Of a stretch of 64,000 nt of DNA, positions 16,901-26,793 are shown piece after piece. This DNA is from Scylla paramamosain (taxonomy: Eukaryota > Arthropoda > Malacostraca > Decapoda > Portunidae). Location: the NCBI RefSeq assembly GCF_035594125.1, contig NW_026973704.1, positions 441,001-505,000 of the forward strand, in the 5' to 3' direction. Numbering within the stretch: position 1 is the stretch's first letter; each line of letters opens with the position of its first letter. The notes under the pieces were generated by a model. The model saw only the letters and a program-made list of their open reading frames with translations. It did no database searches and was not told where the DNA came from. Both the position numbers and the translations under genes were made by a program.

Positions 16901-17039
16901 CGACGAGGAACTTAATTCCGGTGCGTCGGTCGTAGACGTGAAGTAGCTGTGACTTGGGCTGGCGGATCGTACGCGCCGTGAACGTCCGCCCGTTTAGTTT
17001 GACGCCGGGGTGGTGTTGTAAGTGCAGGGTTGGGTGCAC
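13908..17039 (-). CDS. pol: Gypsy pol polyprotein (PR-RT-RNaseH-IN), intact
   Basis: Uninterrupted frame of 1043 codons. Protease: [12 protein letters not shown] with Asp at about residue 47, and ILGADFL near 110. [21 protein letters not shown] near 236-253, MPFGLKNA near 315 and YVDD at 343-346. RNase [23 protein letters not shown] and YTDHKPL (about 495-565). Integrase: H-x3-H (685, 689) with CTTC (719-722), then D751, D810 and E846 of the catalytic triad, and a GPF-type C-terminal module ([19 protein letters not shown]). The frame opens at GTG after a TAA and has no ATG, and it lies at -1 relative to gag with 46 bp of overlap, so expression by -1 frameshifting is inferred; I see no textbook slippery heptamer. 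The TAG stop falls within the 3' LTR. Both integrity and identical LTRs suggest recent activity. Confidence 0.96.
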   Translation of the reverse strand: MHPTLHLQHHPGVKLNGRTFTARTIRQPKSQLLHVYDRRTGIKFLVDTGAEVSVLPATDSQKRLPVTTHLYAANASKIPVYARQTLHLELNLRRSFDWTFYVAAVTQPILGADFLRHHDLLVDLKHGTLLDRLTSLRTRGRTAPGESTGISAVCRDNPFAAILKGFPTLTQPYSATQPVKHHVLHYIETTGPPVFAKARRLAPERYKQVRAEFESLMQQGIIRPSSSNWSSALHVVPKKNGDIRPCGDYRALNSRTEMDRYPVPNIQEFSSQLHGSTIFSRIDLVKAFHQIPINPEDIPKTAIITPFGLYEYTRMPFGLKNAAQTFQRFMDEVLRGLQFCFTYVDDILVASPDDAAHRQHLEQVFTRLKDYGIQVNADKSVFGVPSVDFLSHTVSSSGFTPTASRCTAIQNFPKPTTQRQLKQFLGMLNYYHRFIPRCALLLQPLYALVKPAKRGQSVTLAWTPAAEDAFLAARKALTSTALSFPAPDAPTSIATDASDTGVGAVLQQHIDGAWKPVAFFSKKLNTAEKKYSAFDRELLAIYKALKHFQYFVEGRQFHIYTDHKPLTSTFIKNKSSYSPRQLRHVDFISQFTTDLRYVKGEDNAPADALSRNICATSTSLIDYAAIAADQADDAELQQLKENTALQMKRVQLPGTQVHIYADVSTNTVRPYLPQRHRYPLFRQLHDLSHPGIRASQHMMTSRFIWTAINKDVRDWTRRCTTCQASKVTRHTRSPTATFTPVSTRFEHVHIDLVGPLPHSDGYRYILTCVDRFTRWPEAAPLTDISTDTVARAFISTWISRFGVPVSLTSDRGGQFESSVWNKLMTLLGIRRYRTASYHPQANATVERFHRQLKSSLMASSDQREKWNATLPLVLLGIRTSLKQDLHHSSAELVYGTTLRLPGELLTSSPDAGPCSVQDFASSLKESMRSLQPVQPRTHPAKTFVSQDLEDCTHVFVRVDAVRKPLQRPYEGPFEVLRRTRKNITINRNGSSDVIAIDRVKPAYILHTPTAPHDPTSPATPSAPRATAKQHVSFVVPPHSGEVM
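13913..13924 (-). other. Polypurine tract of the gypsy element
   Basis: Minus strand reads CGGGGGAAGTTA immediately before the TGTAGC LTR start; position and composition fit a plus-strand priming site. Confidence 0.7.
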
Positions 17040-17584
17040 TTAATGGCCTCGCTACCGAACCTGCTGTGGTAGTAGCAGACGCCCGGGGTGCGTGTAGTGC
17101 TACGCGACCGAGAGCGGTAGCGAGGGCGTCGAGGTGACGGTGGGCGGCGACGCTGGCGGGTATTTAGTTGTTCCTGCATCGCGCTGACCTGCAGGGCCAG
17201 CTGCGACACAATGTGGGTGAGTTGCTGGACGTCTGCTGTGTTAGTGACAGTGGCGACTGAAGACGGTGGCGTTGCCGACGGAACTGTCGACATATAGTCG
17301 TCAGCCAGCTGCGCGAGGTCTGGCGCAAGGCGTTTGAGGACGGCTTGCCTGAGGTCGTCGTAGGGATTGTCCGAAGAGGGGGCTTTCGCGATGGCGTCAG
17401 AGACTTGCAAGAGGACCTCGGGTGGCAGGAGAGTGCAGGCGTGAGTGAACTGTTTCAAGGCCTCAGTGATGTTGTTTGCCTTGAAGTTCAGCTCCAAGAT
17501 GGTAAACCACATGTTGGGGTCGTGGCTGTTGAAGGCTGGAGCCCTGAAGGGGGGAGCTGGGGAGGCGGTGTCCGGTGGAGCCAT
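16994..17584 (-). CDS. gag: Gypsy gag with CHCC motif, apparently internally shortened
   Basis: Start chosen at the first ATG ([11 protein letters not shown]); the open frame extends further upstream but only from non-ATG codons. It encodes a capsid-like N-terminal half ([52 protein letters not shown]), then jumps directly to [10 protein letters not shown], a coiled-coil-like [13 protein letters not shown], an RS-rich basic stretch and [18 protein letters not shown] (C170, H173, C183, C187). In relatives I know, a further block of capsid helices (leucine-rich, with RRM-like motif) lies between the NPYDxL and LADxxM segments. At 196 residues this Gag is short for the clade, so an in-frame deletion near residue 92 is likely. 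Overlaps pol by 46 bp. Confidence 0.85.
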   Translation of the reverse strand: MAPPDTASPAPPFRAPAFNSHDPNMWFTILELNFKANNITEALKQFTHACTLLPPEVLLQVSDAIAKAPSSDNPYDDLRQAVLKRLAPDLAQLADDYMSTVPSATPPSSVATVTNTADVQQLTHIVSQLALQVSAMQEQLNTRQRRRPPSPRRPRYRSRSRSTTRTPGVCYYHSRFGSEAIKCTQPCTYNTTPASN

Positions 17585-18604
17585 GGCCGTTTCTTGTTGC
17601 TGGCGTGCGATGGGGCCTGGTGGCTTGTTATGTGAGTCGTGGAGCAGGGTGTAGTGACGCCTGTCGGCGAGGCGCGGGCTCCTCCGGCGCCAGGTGCCAG
17701 CGAGAGGTGGCAAGGGACGCCTGCTGGGCGCCACTGTGCAGTGCTGAGGGTGTGACAGCGATGGTCCTAGGCACGTACTTTACCACACTCGCACTTACGG
17801 CTTGGAACGCACTGCCGTGAACGAAGTGTGTAGTCTGTGTGTGTGTGTGTGTATGTGTAGGTGTTGGTGTCTGGCACACGGGGGTTGGTACGCGCTGATG
17901 CACACTAGGGAGTTTTCTAGGGGCAGGGGTTAACACACACAGGGGGAGGGTGGACGACGGGGGAGAGGGGAGGGACGGTCGGGAGCACTAACACTTTGGT
18001 GGGGGAACGTTGCAGGGAACGCCGCCCTGTTGTCGAGCGGAAGACGGGAGTACCGGTGCAGGGGGCGCCGCCCTGTTGTAGAGAAGCGAAATCAGGGCCA
18101 GTGGGGTCACGGCCGGGTGGCGGTGACCGTGCGTGGTGAGCCGGAGAGGTGTTGCTGCTGCTGTGGTGGTGATGGAGGCTGGGCAGCAGGTGTGGCAGGG
18201 GTGGCAGGTGACCAGGCAGCAGGTGGAGTTGGCGCGGTGGGTCACGGCAGCAGGAGAGGGAGTGACCTGGTGGCGGTGGTGAGGCGGCAGGTGAGCGTGG
18301 CCTCAGTGGCCTGGGTGGCTGGCAAGGCGTGGTGAGTCACAGCTGCGAGAGAGGGTGGCTGGTGACTGGCGAGGCAGCGGCGGTGACCACGGTTGCTGGG
18401 CTGGGTGACGGTGTGTGTGTGTCACGTGGCGGCTGGCCGGGCTGGGTGGCGTCGGTGGGTCACGGCTGGGCCAGGCTGGGTGGCGGTTTGGCCGTGGTGG
18501 TCCGTGTCAGGCGGGGGCTGACCTGGGCGAGGTACCTATAGCTGTGGCGACGCTATAGTGCTAAAGAACCTGGGACACAGCATTGGTGGAGCTGGCCACT
18601 ACGG
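17585..18604 (-). other. Gypsy 5' untranslated leader
   Basis: About 1 kb between the PBS and the gag ATG, strongly C-rich on the minus strand (CACC and GCCACC blocks). No additional protein domain recognised. A (GT)n of 17 bp lies near 17837. Confidence 0.6.
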
Positions 18605-18622
18605 TCTAACTCCGAGTCACCA
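18605..18622 (-). other. Primer binding site of the gypsy element
   Basis: Minus strand begins TGGTGACTCGGAGTTAGA two bases after the 5' LTR. It shares TGGTGAC with the tRNA-Trp-type PBS known for CsRn1-clade elements (TGGTGACCCCGACGTGA from memory) but diverges after seven bases. Confidence 0.65.
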
Positions 18623-18624
18623 TT

Positions 18625-19239
18625 TCTAGTGATCTAGGTGGAAGCCGCCAGGAATGTGAGAAGAGAAAACCGACAGGTAACCGTCAGCAGTTGCAAGTCC
18701 TTTAATCTCTTAACTCGCCAGAGATAGAGAAGAGAAAACCGACAGGTAACCGTCAGCAGTTGCAAGTCCTTTAATCTCTTAACTCTTTTTGTTCACCAGC
18801 TAAGGTTGTATTTATAGCCACTTGTTAGACTGGTTAAACTCTCTCTCCTGTATTTAACAAAAACATGAACATGTACACAAGAAATACTGAACATAAAAAA
18901 TGATTTACATAAAGATATGAACAAAGAGAGTGAATGTGTGTGTGTATGTCTGTGTGAAGAAAGGAGTAATATGATGTATAGAAAAGACGTGTAACGTATG
19001 TGTCGAAAAGCGTGCACAGAATGTGTATGTATAAAAAATGAGGAAGAAGAGATGAAAGACGAAAAATCTGTGCGGTAGAAAGAGAACGGGAGGCTGAAAA
19101 CATATAAGAGAAAACGGAGTGCTTGGAGCGGTGACTTGTGTTTACATATTACTGGTTCTGAGAAGCGCGTAAGCTTTAGTGTACCCTGAATATGAGAGAA
19201 AATGGGATGTTTCTATGGCTGACTAGATTATTTGCTACA
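18625..19239 (-). repeat. 5' LTR of the gypsy element (615 bp)
   Basis: Same length, internal duplication and ends as the 13298-13912 LTR; no difference noticed by eye. On its outer side it carries TAAC, which is also the sequence next to the 3' LTR in the PPT, not a genomic flank. Confidence 0.93.
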
Positions 19240-19243
19240 TAAC

Positions 19244-19262
19244 GGTCACTCCGGGGTCACCA
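19244..19262 (-). other. Second primer-binding-site copy, outside the 5' LTR
   Basis: Minus strand TGGTGACCCCGGAGTGACC, positioned two bases after the deleted LTR exactly as the main PBS is. It matches the first 11 bases of a tRNA-Trp PBS, better than the main PBS does. Confidence 0.7.
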
Positions 19263-19264
19263 TT

Positions 19265-19415
19265 TCTAGTGATCTAGGTGGAAGCCGCCAGGAATGTGAG
19301 AAGAGAAAACCGACAGGTAACCGTCAGCAGTTGCAAGTCCTTTAATCTCTTAACTCGCCAGAGATAGAGAAGAGAAAATGGGATGTTTCTATGGCTGACT
19401 AGATTATTTGCTACA
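19265..19415 (-). repeat. Third LTR copy with internal deletion (151 bp)
   Basis: First ~110 bp and last ~40 bp of the LTR are joined at AGAGAAAA, a string present at both deletion edges of the full LTR, so loss by microhomology is likely. Its outer edge abuts the AGGC target duplication. Confidence 0.9.
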
Positions 19416-20272
19416 AGGCTGGTGGTGCCAGGGTCAGTCAGTCAGGCTAGTGGTGCCAGGGTCAGTCAGGCTGGTGGTGCCAGGGTCAGTCAGTCAGGCT
19501 GGTGGTGCCAGGGTCAGTCAGGCTGGTGGTGCCAGGGTCAGTCAGGCTGGTGGTGCCAGGGTCAGTCAGGCTGGTGGTGCCAGGGTCAGTCAGTCAGGCT
19601 GGTGGTGCCAGGGTCAGTCAGGCTGGTGGTGCCAGGGTCAGTCAGGCTGGTGGTGCCAGGGTCAGTCAGGCTGGTGGTGCCAGGGTCAGTCAGGCTGGTG
19701 GTGCCAGGGTCAGTCAGTCAGGCTGGTGGTGCCAGGATCAGTCAGGCTGGTGGTGCCAGGGTCAGTCAGGCTGGTGGTGCCTGGGTCAGTCAGGCTGGTG
19801 GTGCCAGGGTCAGTCAGGCTGGTGGTGCCAGGGTCAGTCAGTCAGGCTGGTGGTGCCAGGGTCAGTCAGGCTGGTGGTGCCAGGGTCAGTCAGGCTGGTG
19901 GTGCCAGGGTCAGTCAGGCTGGTGGTGCCAGGGTCAGTCAGTCAGGCTGGTGGTGCCAGGGTCAGTCAGGCTGGTGGTGCCAGGGTCAGTCAGGCTGGTG
20001 GTGCCAGGGTCAGTCAGGCTGGTGGTGCCAGGGTCAGTCAGGCTGGTGGTGCCAGGCTCAGTCAGGCTGGTGGTGCCAGGGTCAGTCAGTCAGGCTGGTG
20101 GTGCCTGGGTCAGTCAGTCAGGCTGGTGGTGCCAGGGTCAGTCAGGCTGGTGGTGCCAGGGTCAGTCAGGCTGGTGGTGCCAGGGTCAGTCAGGCTGGTG
20201 GTGCCAGGGTCAGTCAGGCTGGTGGTGCCAGGGTCAGTCAGGCTGGTGGTGCCAGGGTCAGTCAAGTTGGTA
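19416..20272. repeat. 24/28-bp minisatellite, right part
   Basis: Continuation of the 11365-13297 array in the same unit phase. Variants include CTGGGTC, AGGATC and AGGCTC for AGGGTC. Confidence 0.97.
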
Positions 20273-20279
20273 GTCCGCA

Positions 20280-20375
20280 CCTTTTTATTTTTTTGTGTAT
20301 TTCTTTTATTGGTTTTATTTATTTATTTATTTATTTTATTCATTTTATTTATTTATTTATTTATTTATTTTACCT
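20280..20375. repeat. (TTTA)n tract
   Basis: Imperfect TTTA and TTTATTCATT repeats between two minisatellites. Confidence 0.9.
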
Positions 20376-20404
20376 GGTAGTCCGTAGACTTGTCAGGGTT
20401 AGGT

Positions 20405-20665
20405 GGGGAGAGAAGGGAAGTGCTGTGCACTCACCTCCTTGCTCTCCCCGGGGGTGGTAAGGAGGTGCTGTGCACTCACCTGCCTTCCTTGCTGCTGTGC
20501 ACTCACCTGCCTTCCTTGCTGCTGTGCACTCACCTGCCTTCCCTGCTGCTGTGCACTCACCTGCCTTCCTTGCTGCTGTGCACTCACCTGCCTTCCCTGC
20601 TGCTGTGCACTCACCTGCCTTCCTTGCTGCTGTGCACTCACCTGCTTTGGGGAGGATAGGGAGGT
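20405..20665. repeat. 27-bp minisatellite
   Basis: About seven clean units of GCTGTGCACTCACCTGCC plus TTCCTTGCT or TTCCCTGCT, flanked by diverged units at both ends. A 27-bp period keeps frames open (Cys-Ala-Leu-Thr-Cys-Leu-Pro on plus, Lys-Ala-Gly-Glu on minus); I do not call genes. Confidence 0.93.
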
Positions 20666-20690
20666 GCTGCGCACTCGCATCCCCTCCTCC

Positions 20691-20766
20691 TTCCAAGCTT
20701 CAGTGGCCGTGCAAGCTTCAGTGGTCGTACAATCTTCAGTGGCCGTTACAAGCTTCAGTGGCCGTG
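20691..20766. repeat. 18-19-bp tandem repeat running into the tRNA gene
   Basis: Four units of CAAGCTTCAGTGGCCGT(G/TA). The GCCGTG of the last unit is also the first six bases of the tRNA-His gene. Confidence 0.9.
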
Positions 20767-20832
20767 ATCGTATAGTGGTTAGTACATTGCGTTGTGGCCG
20801 CAATAACCCAGGTTCGAATCCTGGTCACGGCA
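20761..20832 (+). tRNA. tRNA-His (GUG)
   Basis: Folds as a full cloverleaf: acceptor GCCGTGA with TCACGGC, D arm GTAT/GTAC, anticodon stem TTGCG/CGCAA closing loop TTGTGGC with anticodon GTG, T arm CCAGG/CCTGG with loop TTCGAAT, discriminator A. The B box GGTTCGAATCC is canonical. No intron. The absence of a genome-encoded G at -1 is normal because eukaryotes add it after transcription. Stems are perfect apart from one G-T pair, so it is probably functional. Confidence 0.95.
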
Positions 20833-20848
20833 GAGATAATGCGAATTC

Positions 20849-20853
20849 TTTTT
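20849..20853 (+). terminator. RNA polymerase III terminator of tRNA-His
   Basis: TTTTT on the coding strand 17 bases after the mature 3' end. Confidence 0.75.
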
Positions 20854-20854
20854 G

Positions 20855-21903
20855 AGGTTATTAGTGAGCCGCTAGTTTCTGTCTTTAGGAAATCACTTGA
20901 GTCAGGTGAGGTACCAGTAATGTGGAGGCAGGCTAATGTAGTACCCATCTTTAAGAAAGGAGATAAAACTTTAGCGTCTAATTATAGACTTGTCAGCTTA
21001 ACTTCAGTTGTGGGTCAATTATTGGCGTCAATAATAACGAGGAACATTAGAGAGCATTTAGACAAACATAATTGATAAATCAGTCACAGCATGGCTTCAC
21101 GAAGGAGAAGTCTTGCCTGACAAACTTGTTAAGTTTTTACAGTAAAGTGTACGAGGCAGCAGATAATGGTGATAGTTATGACATCTTATATCTGGACTTT
21201 AGTAAAGCCTTTGTCAAGGTACCCCATCAGAGGCTCCTGAGAAAGGTTAGGGCACACGGGATAGATGGGAGGGTGATAGGCTGGATAAGGTCATGGCTAA
21301 GCGACAGGCGACAAAGAGTTGTATAAAACGGCTCTAAATCCGACTGGGGTCATGTAATTAGTGGGGCGCCACAGGGATCAGTATTAGGGCCGTTGTTGTT
21401 TTTAATATACGTCAATGACATGGATAGTGGAATTAGTAGTGATGATAGTAAATTTGCGGATGACACAGATAGGTAGATTAATTTGGTCAGAATCGGATGC
21501 CATCGCCTTGCAGGCAGATTTAGATAGGATGAATGAATGGACGGACAGATGGCAAATGCAGTTTAATATCAACAGATGCAAAGTACTTGGCGTAGGTAGA
21601 GGAAACCCACACAATAGGTACACAATAAACAACGAAACTCTGGTAGGTACGGGATACGAAAAAGATTAAGGAGTTATAGTTAACTCTGAACTCCGTCTAG
21701 GAAAGCAATGCATAGAGGCCAGAAACATGGCAAATAGGGTATTAGGATTAATTTTAGGAGTGTTAAAAGTAGAAGGTCCGAAGTAATATCAAAGTTATAT
21801 TTGGCACTGGTCAGACCTCATCTAGACTACGCTGTGCCGTTCTGGTCCCGACATTATAGGAAAGATATAGGTCCATTAGAATCAGTACAGTGGAGAATAC
21901 ATT
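20855..21903 (+). mobile_element. CR1-like LINE, 5'-truncated RT, broken
   Basis: Starts inside the RT (SEPLVSVFRKSLESGEVPVM, ANVVPIFKKGDKT) and continues through [75 protein letters not shown] and LVRPHLDYAVPFWSRHY. Stops and frameshifts interrupt it (after HN at about 21075, after RQRVV at about 21326, and later). The copy begins two bases beyond the tRNA terminator and ends at about 21903, where a different CR1 copy follows. Confidence 0.9.
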
Positions 21904-22460
21904 AATTATTTAGACTGCGGAATTGTATCGAAAATATCCAAATTTGCCGATGATACTAATCTAGGCGGTAAAGTACTGACTAGAGACGACTGTGAAGCCA
22001 TCCAGCGGGATTTAGATAACCTAAGTACTTGGAGTGAGAAATGGCTGTTACATTTTAATGGAGCTAAGCTTAAAGTTATGCACGTCGGCCACAACAATGT
22101 TAAGTAGAACTATAAATTACAAGAACAAAATTTGCTGAGAGTTACTGAAGAGAAGGACCTGGACGTAACAGTAAGAAGTGACTTGAAATGCGGTACACAG
22201 TGCTCGGCAGCAAGGCGTGAAGCAAACACCATCTTGGGATTCATTGCGCGTTGCTTCCATTGTAAAACACCCGAGGAACGATTGAAAAGATTACATATGT
22301 TCTCCCTAAGAGATCGTCGAGTCAGAGGTGATCTCATCGAAACTTTCAAAATACTCAAAAATATCGATAAGATAGATTACGAAAATCTTTTCCAGATCTC
22401 TTTGCACTCAGTAACAAGAAATAATGGCTGAAAACTTAAAAGGCAACGTTTTAACATTTA
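21904..22460 (+). mobile_element. Second CR1-like LINE fragment (palm end and thumb)
   Basis: Encodes SKFADDTNLGGKVLTRDDCE, LDNLSTWSEKWLLHFN, VTEEKDLDVTVRSDLKC, ANTILGFIARCF and LHMFSLRDRRVRGDLIETFK. It differs in sequence from the preceding copy, so it is another subfamily. A stop lies at 22105 and a short deletion between PEE and RLKRLH. Confidence 0.87.
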
Positions 22461-23260
22461 TCATTTAAAAATATACTTTGCTTTCTCGTTTCTATACACT
22501 ATGTGAAGCACTTTGCACTTATCTGCATTAAAACTCATCTGCCAGGTTTGCCCCCACTGTCAATTTGTCTACATTTTTCTGCATTTCTATTACTTGTTCG
22601 TTAGAGTCTACGGAATTCGCTATTTTGGTGTCATCAGCAAACTTCGATATTATACTGGTAACGCCCTCATCTATGCTGTTAATATAAACAAGGAAGAGAA
22701 CAAGAACAGCTCCTAAGTCTGATCCCTGTGGCATCCCGCTGGTTACGTTAGTCCACTTGAATGGTTTTCCATTCATTGCTACTCTTTGTTTACGGTTGTT
22801 TAGCCAGTTTGCAACCCATCGCAACACGTCGCCTTGGGTACCGTGTGATTTTAGTTTGATCAGTAAACGTTTGTGGGGGACTTTGTCGAAGAACTTTTGA
22901 GAATCAAGATACATTATATCTACCGCTTTACTCTCGTCACACTGGTTCAGAATATCACACAAGTGTAAGAGGTTCGTCAAACAAGAGCGTTTGTTGCGGA
23001 AGCCGTGTTGAATATTTTTAAGTAAGTTGTTTTCTTCTAAGTGATTAACGAGTTAATCTCTTATTAGTGTTTCAGGCATTTTGCATACGACTCAGGTTAA
23101 GCTGACTGGCCGGTAATTACATGGTTAAGATATACTGCCTTTTTTGAAAATCGGAGTTACGTTAGCAAGCTTCCACTCATCAGGCACTGTGCCGGACTGC
23201 AGGGATTCATTGAACAATACGGTTAATGGTCATGAAAGGATGACAGTTTCATCAAGCAAT
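22461..23260 (-). mobile_element. Third CR1-like LINE fragment, opposite orientation
   Basis: Minus strand reads SGTVPDEWKLANVTPIFKKG, NYRPVSLT, QHGFRNKRSCLTNLL, MYLDSQKFFDKVPHKRLLIK, SGMPQGSDLG, ISKFADDTKIA, then in another frame WQMSFNADKCKVLHIV. The catalytic FADD is retained but stops (for example after KKGSIS) and frameshifts make it dead. It joins the plus-strand copy tail to middle near 22460. Confidence 0.88.
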
Positions 23261-23289
23261 TGTCTTCATTCATCTGTGTGCGGAAATTT

Positions 23290-24327
<1,038 letters not shown>

Positions 24328-24600
24328 TTGCCTGGTTGATATCTGTGCTTGTAAAGGTGAGTTTTTATTGGAAAAGTTTAATGGCCCAAAAAGTAGGTCA
24401 GGGAAGGTAAACGGCAGCCGTTTGTTCCTGTTTTTTTTACTAATTGATAAAGTTCCTTCAGCTTCGTACAAAAATCCCGTCGTGGTCTTCTCTTTATTCC
24501 AAAAAAACGTGTGCTCGGCATGGATCAGCAGTGCCTGTAGGCTTGCTGCTCGCCAATATTCGCAGACAGACATCGCGTGAACTCCTTGTTAGGCTCCATT

Positions 24601-24644
24601 ACTCCAGAAATACAAGTTTCGCATGAAACTTGTATTTCTGGAGT
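24601..24644. repeat. Perfect 20-bp hairpin with 4-base loop
   Basis: The arm 24601-24620 (ACTCCAGAAATACAAGTTTC) is followed by GCAT and then its exact reverse complement at 24625-24644. No terminal-repeat family is recognised and there is no T run to make it a terminator. Confidence 0.95.
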
Positions 24645-24649
24645 GTGAG

Positions 24650-25925
24650 CACACCGGTAGACGCTGAGACATACAAAGCTGACGACACGAATTAAAGATA
24701 CACATAAATGCACACAAATGGTATCCTACATCACTGTTTCTAATGGGGGGAAAAAAAAATCCAAATTTGAAGAAACAGCCCGTTTAGAATGAAATGGTGA
24801 AGACCTTTCTCTCATGAATTTATAAAATCTATTCGCTCTTCATCTGCACAGTTCCTACACTATGCAGTCGGTATAACTGTCCTCTAATACAAAGGCTTCT
24901 AAAAAGCTGATGGATTTTTTTATAAATATATTAATGGATTATGTTTTGTTATCATTATTTATAATTATATTGTATCATTCAAAACACTAGCATATGCTTC
25001 TAAAGTTCTAAACTAACACATATTAATTTTGTTGGAGATTTTCGTTTAAATTAAATTAATTTCAAAGTGTAACACTTATCCATATTTTCTTGGTGTTAGA
25101 ATTTAGTCATTTGTTTGCGCTGATATGTAGTTCTCACGAACCTTTCATTATTATTTTAGATTGACCGTTTTTTGCCTGCCCTCGAAACCTGCCATTAAAT
25201 CTTGAGGTTCCTCTGTTCTCACGGAAACGTGTTTATTACAGCAAACCATGCTGCTTATGGTTGTGTCGGTAAGAATTCGATGCCCCAGATATTTAGCAAC
25301 CACCAGTTGTTAGCTCCGGCCATCACTCAGTATTCACAGTCATTACCCAGACATCTGCAACACTCTCTTGTGGGGACGAGTTAGTGTGAGAATCCAGAGT
25401 ACTTCCTTCACATCCAGGTGGAATTATTCGCTCTGAAACATAAACCCCACTTTTTTCGAGGTCTGTAAATCTTTAAGGTTCTTTCCCCTCACAGGAAAGA
25501 AAATAAGTTACAGTGGAAGTAGAGGAAGCAATATATCCTGAGAGAAATGCTCAATTCTCCTTAAATAAATTCCAATTAGTGTATGTATTTTTAATTGCAT
25601 TCTGTTAGAATATTTTCTGCATCAGTATTCGAGTTACATGTTATAAAAGTCATCCTTTGAATTTCCCCATTTTCTTTAAAACGTATCTAGTGAGTCAGAA
25701 AACTTAAAATTTATTGTCAGTAACCAGTAAATTTTTGTGACCATGGCTACATTTTAGTAATTTCTCATAATGGAACACATCTGCGCTAAAACAGATTAAT
25801 GTGTGAGCTGGATATAAGTTCAAATGCGCCATAGATAAGGTAGTCTGATGGTCGGCCCGTGGAGGGCGTGTTACTGGGACTTACCATGGCGTGATGACGA
25901 GTAATAGGGATATTCACCAGCATAG
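24650..25925. other. No gene recognised
   Basis: AT-rich, no long frames, no familiar repeats. One weak 60-codon frame at 25202-25384 has no recognisable features. Confidence 0.55.
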
Positions 25926-26282
<357 letters not shown>

Positions 26283-26352
26283 TTAGTTAGTTAGTTAGTT
26301 AGTTAGTTTCAGCTTCCTTGGTTTCAACACTGTTTTTCTCTTCATTCCCCAG

Positions 26353-26735
26353 ACTGGCCACCAAAGAGTGAACTACCACGTGGAGGGAGGCTGGGGCGTC
26401 CTAAGAGTGGATCTTGGAGGGGGCGTGAGGCTGTGGCGTGCCCTGGATCGTGAAACTCCTGGTGGAGAGGTTGGCGTAGCCAGAGTGGTGGGCGTGGACG
26501 AAGGGCGCCTTCCTGTGTCCTCCACCGCCACCCTCACCATTACTGTCAGTGATGTGAATGATTGCCCGCCGCGTCTCCTGCCGCCCACACTGCTGTACGT
26601 GAAGGAGGGCGCGCCGCCTTCCCTACTGGGCGTCCTCTCAGCCACGGACGATGACCTGTGGCACCTCGGTCACGGCCCTCACTTCACCTTCAGCCTGGCG
26701 CCCTCCATCCCGGCACTCACCACCTGCAGGAGGGA
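26353..26735 (+). CDS. Cadherin-repeat exon (classical-cadherin-like)
   Basis: Follows a TTCATTCCCCAG acceptor. The frame reads TGHQRVNYHVEGG, LWRALDRETPGGEVG, then TATLTITVSDVNDCPPRLLP, LLYVKEGAPPSLLGVLSATD and HLGHGPHFTFSLAPS. LDRE and DVNDCPP are the calcium-binding motifs ending one cadherin repeat and opening the next; the LGHGPxFTFSL string is typical of the membrane-proximal linker of arthropod classical cadherins. Known role: calcium-dependent cell adhesion. GC content and codon use are clearly higher than the flanks. The 3' end is uncertain because a 30-bp duplication follows in which the frame degrades. Neighbouring exons were not found, so this may be one exon of a gene with very long introns, or an isolated duplicate. 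Confidence 0.8.
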
Positions 26736-26793
26736 GTGGAGGAGTGCGGGAGGCTGCAGGAGGGAGTGGAGGAGTGCGGGAGGCTGCCTTTAG
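26733..26793. repeat. 30-bp direct duplication at the cadherin exon end
   Basis: AGGAGGGAGTGGAGGAGTGC plus GGGAGGCTGC occurs twice in tandem. GGTAGC at about 26796 could act as a donor after it. Confidence 0.85.

Larger units (their letters stand above)
13298..19415 (-). mobile_element. Ty3/gypsy LTR retrotransposon, CsRn1 type, with extra deleted LTR
   Basis: In minus orientation the order is: internally deleted LTR (19415-19265), PBS-like site, full LTR (19239-18625), PBS, gag, pol, PPT, full LTR (13912-13298). The full LTRs are both 615 bp and encode identical chance peptides, so the insertion is young. AGGC at 13294-13297 and at 19416-19419 is a target-site duplication, and removing the element restores minisatellite phase exactly. 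The Gag Cys-His motif of C-x2-H-x9-C-x3-C type is the hallmark I know from the CsRn1 clade. Confidence 0.93.

Noticed and set aside
13507..17039. Possibility that the gypsy element is an infectious errantivirus-like element with an env gene
   Set aside because: No frame between the pol stop and the 3' LTR: pol terminates inside the LTR start, so there is no room for an envelope gene.
19383..20460. Frames of 292-350 codons over the right part of the same array
   Set aside because: Same explanation; they also run through TTTA and 27-bp repeats.
20370..20855. Cys-Leu-Pro or Lys-Ala-Gly repeat proteins on both strands
   Set aside because: Products of the 27-bp minisatellite, whose period is a multiple of three and stop-free.
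24604..24644. Hairpin as a transcription terminator
   Set aside because: No T run follows and intrinsic terminators of this kind are not used by RNA polymerase II.
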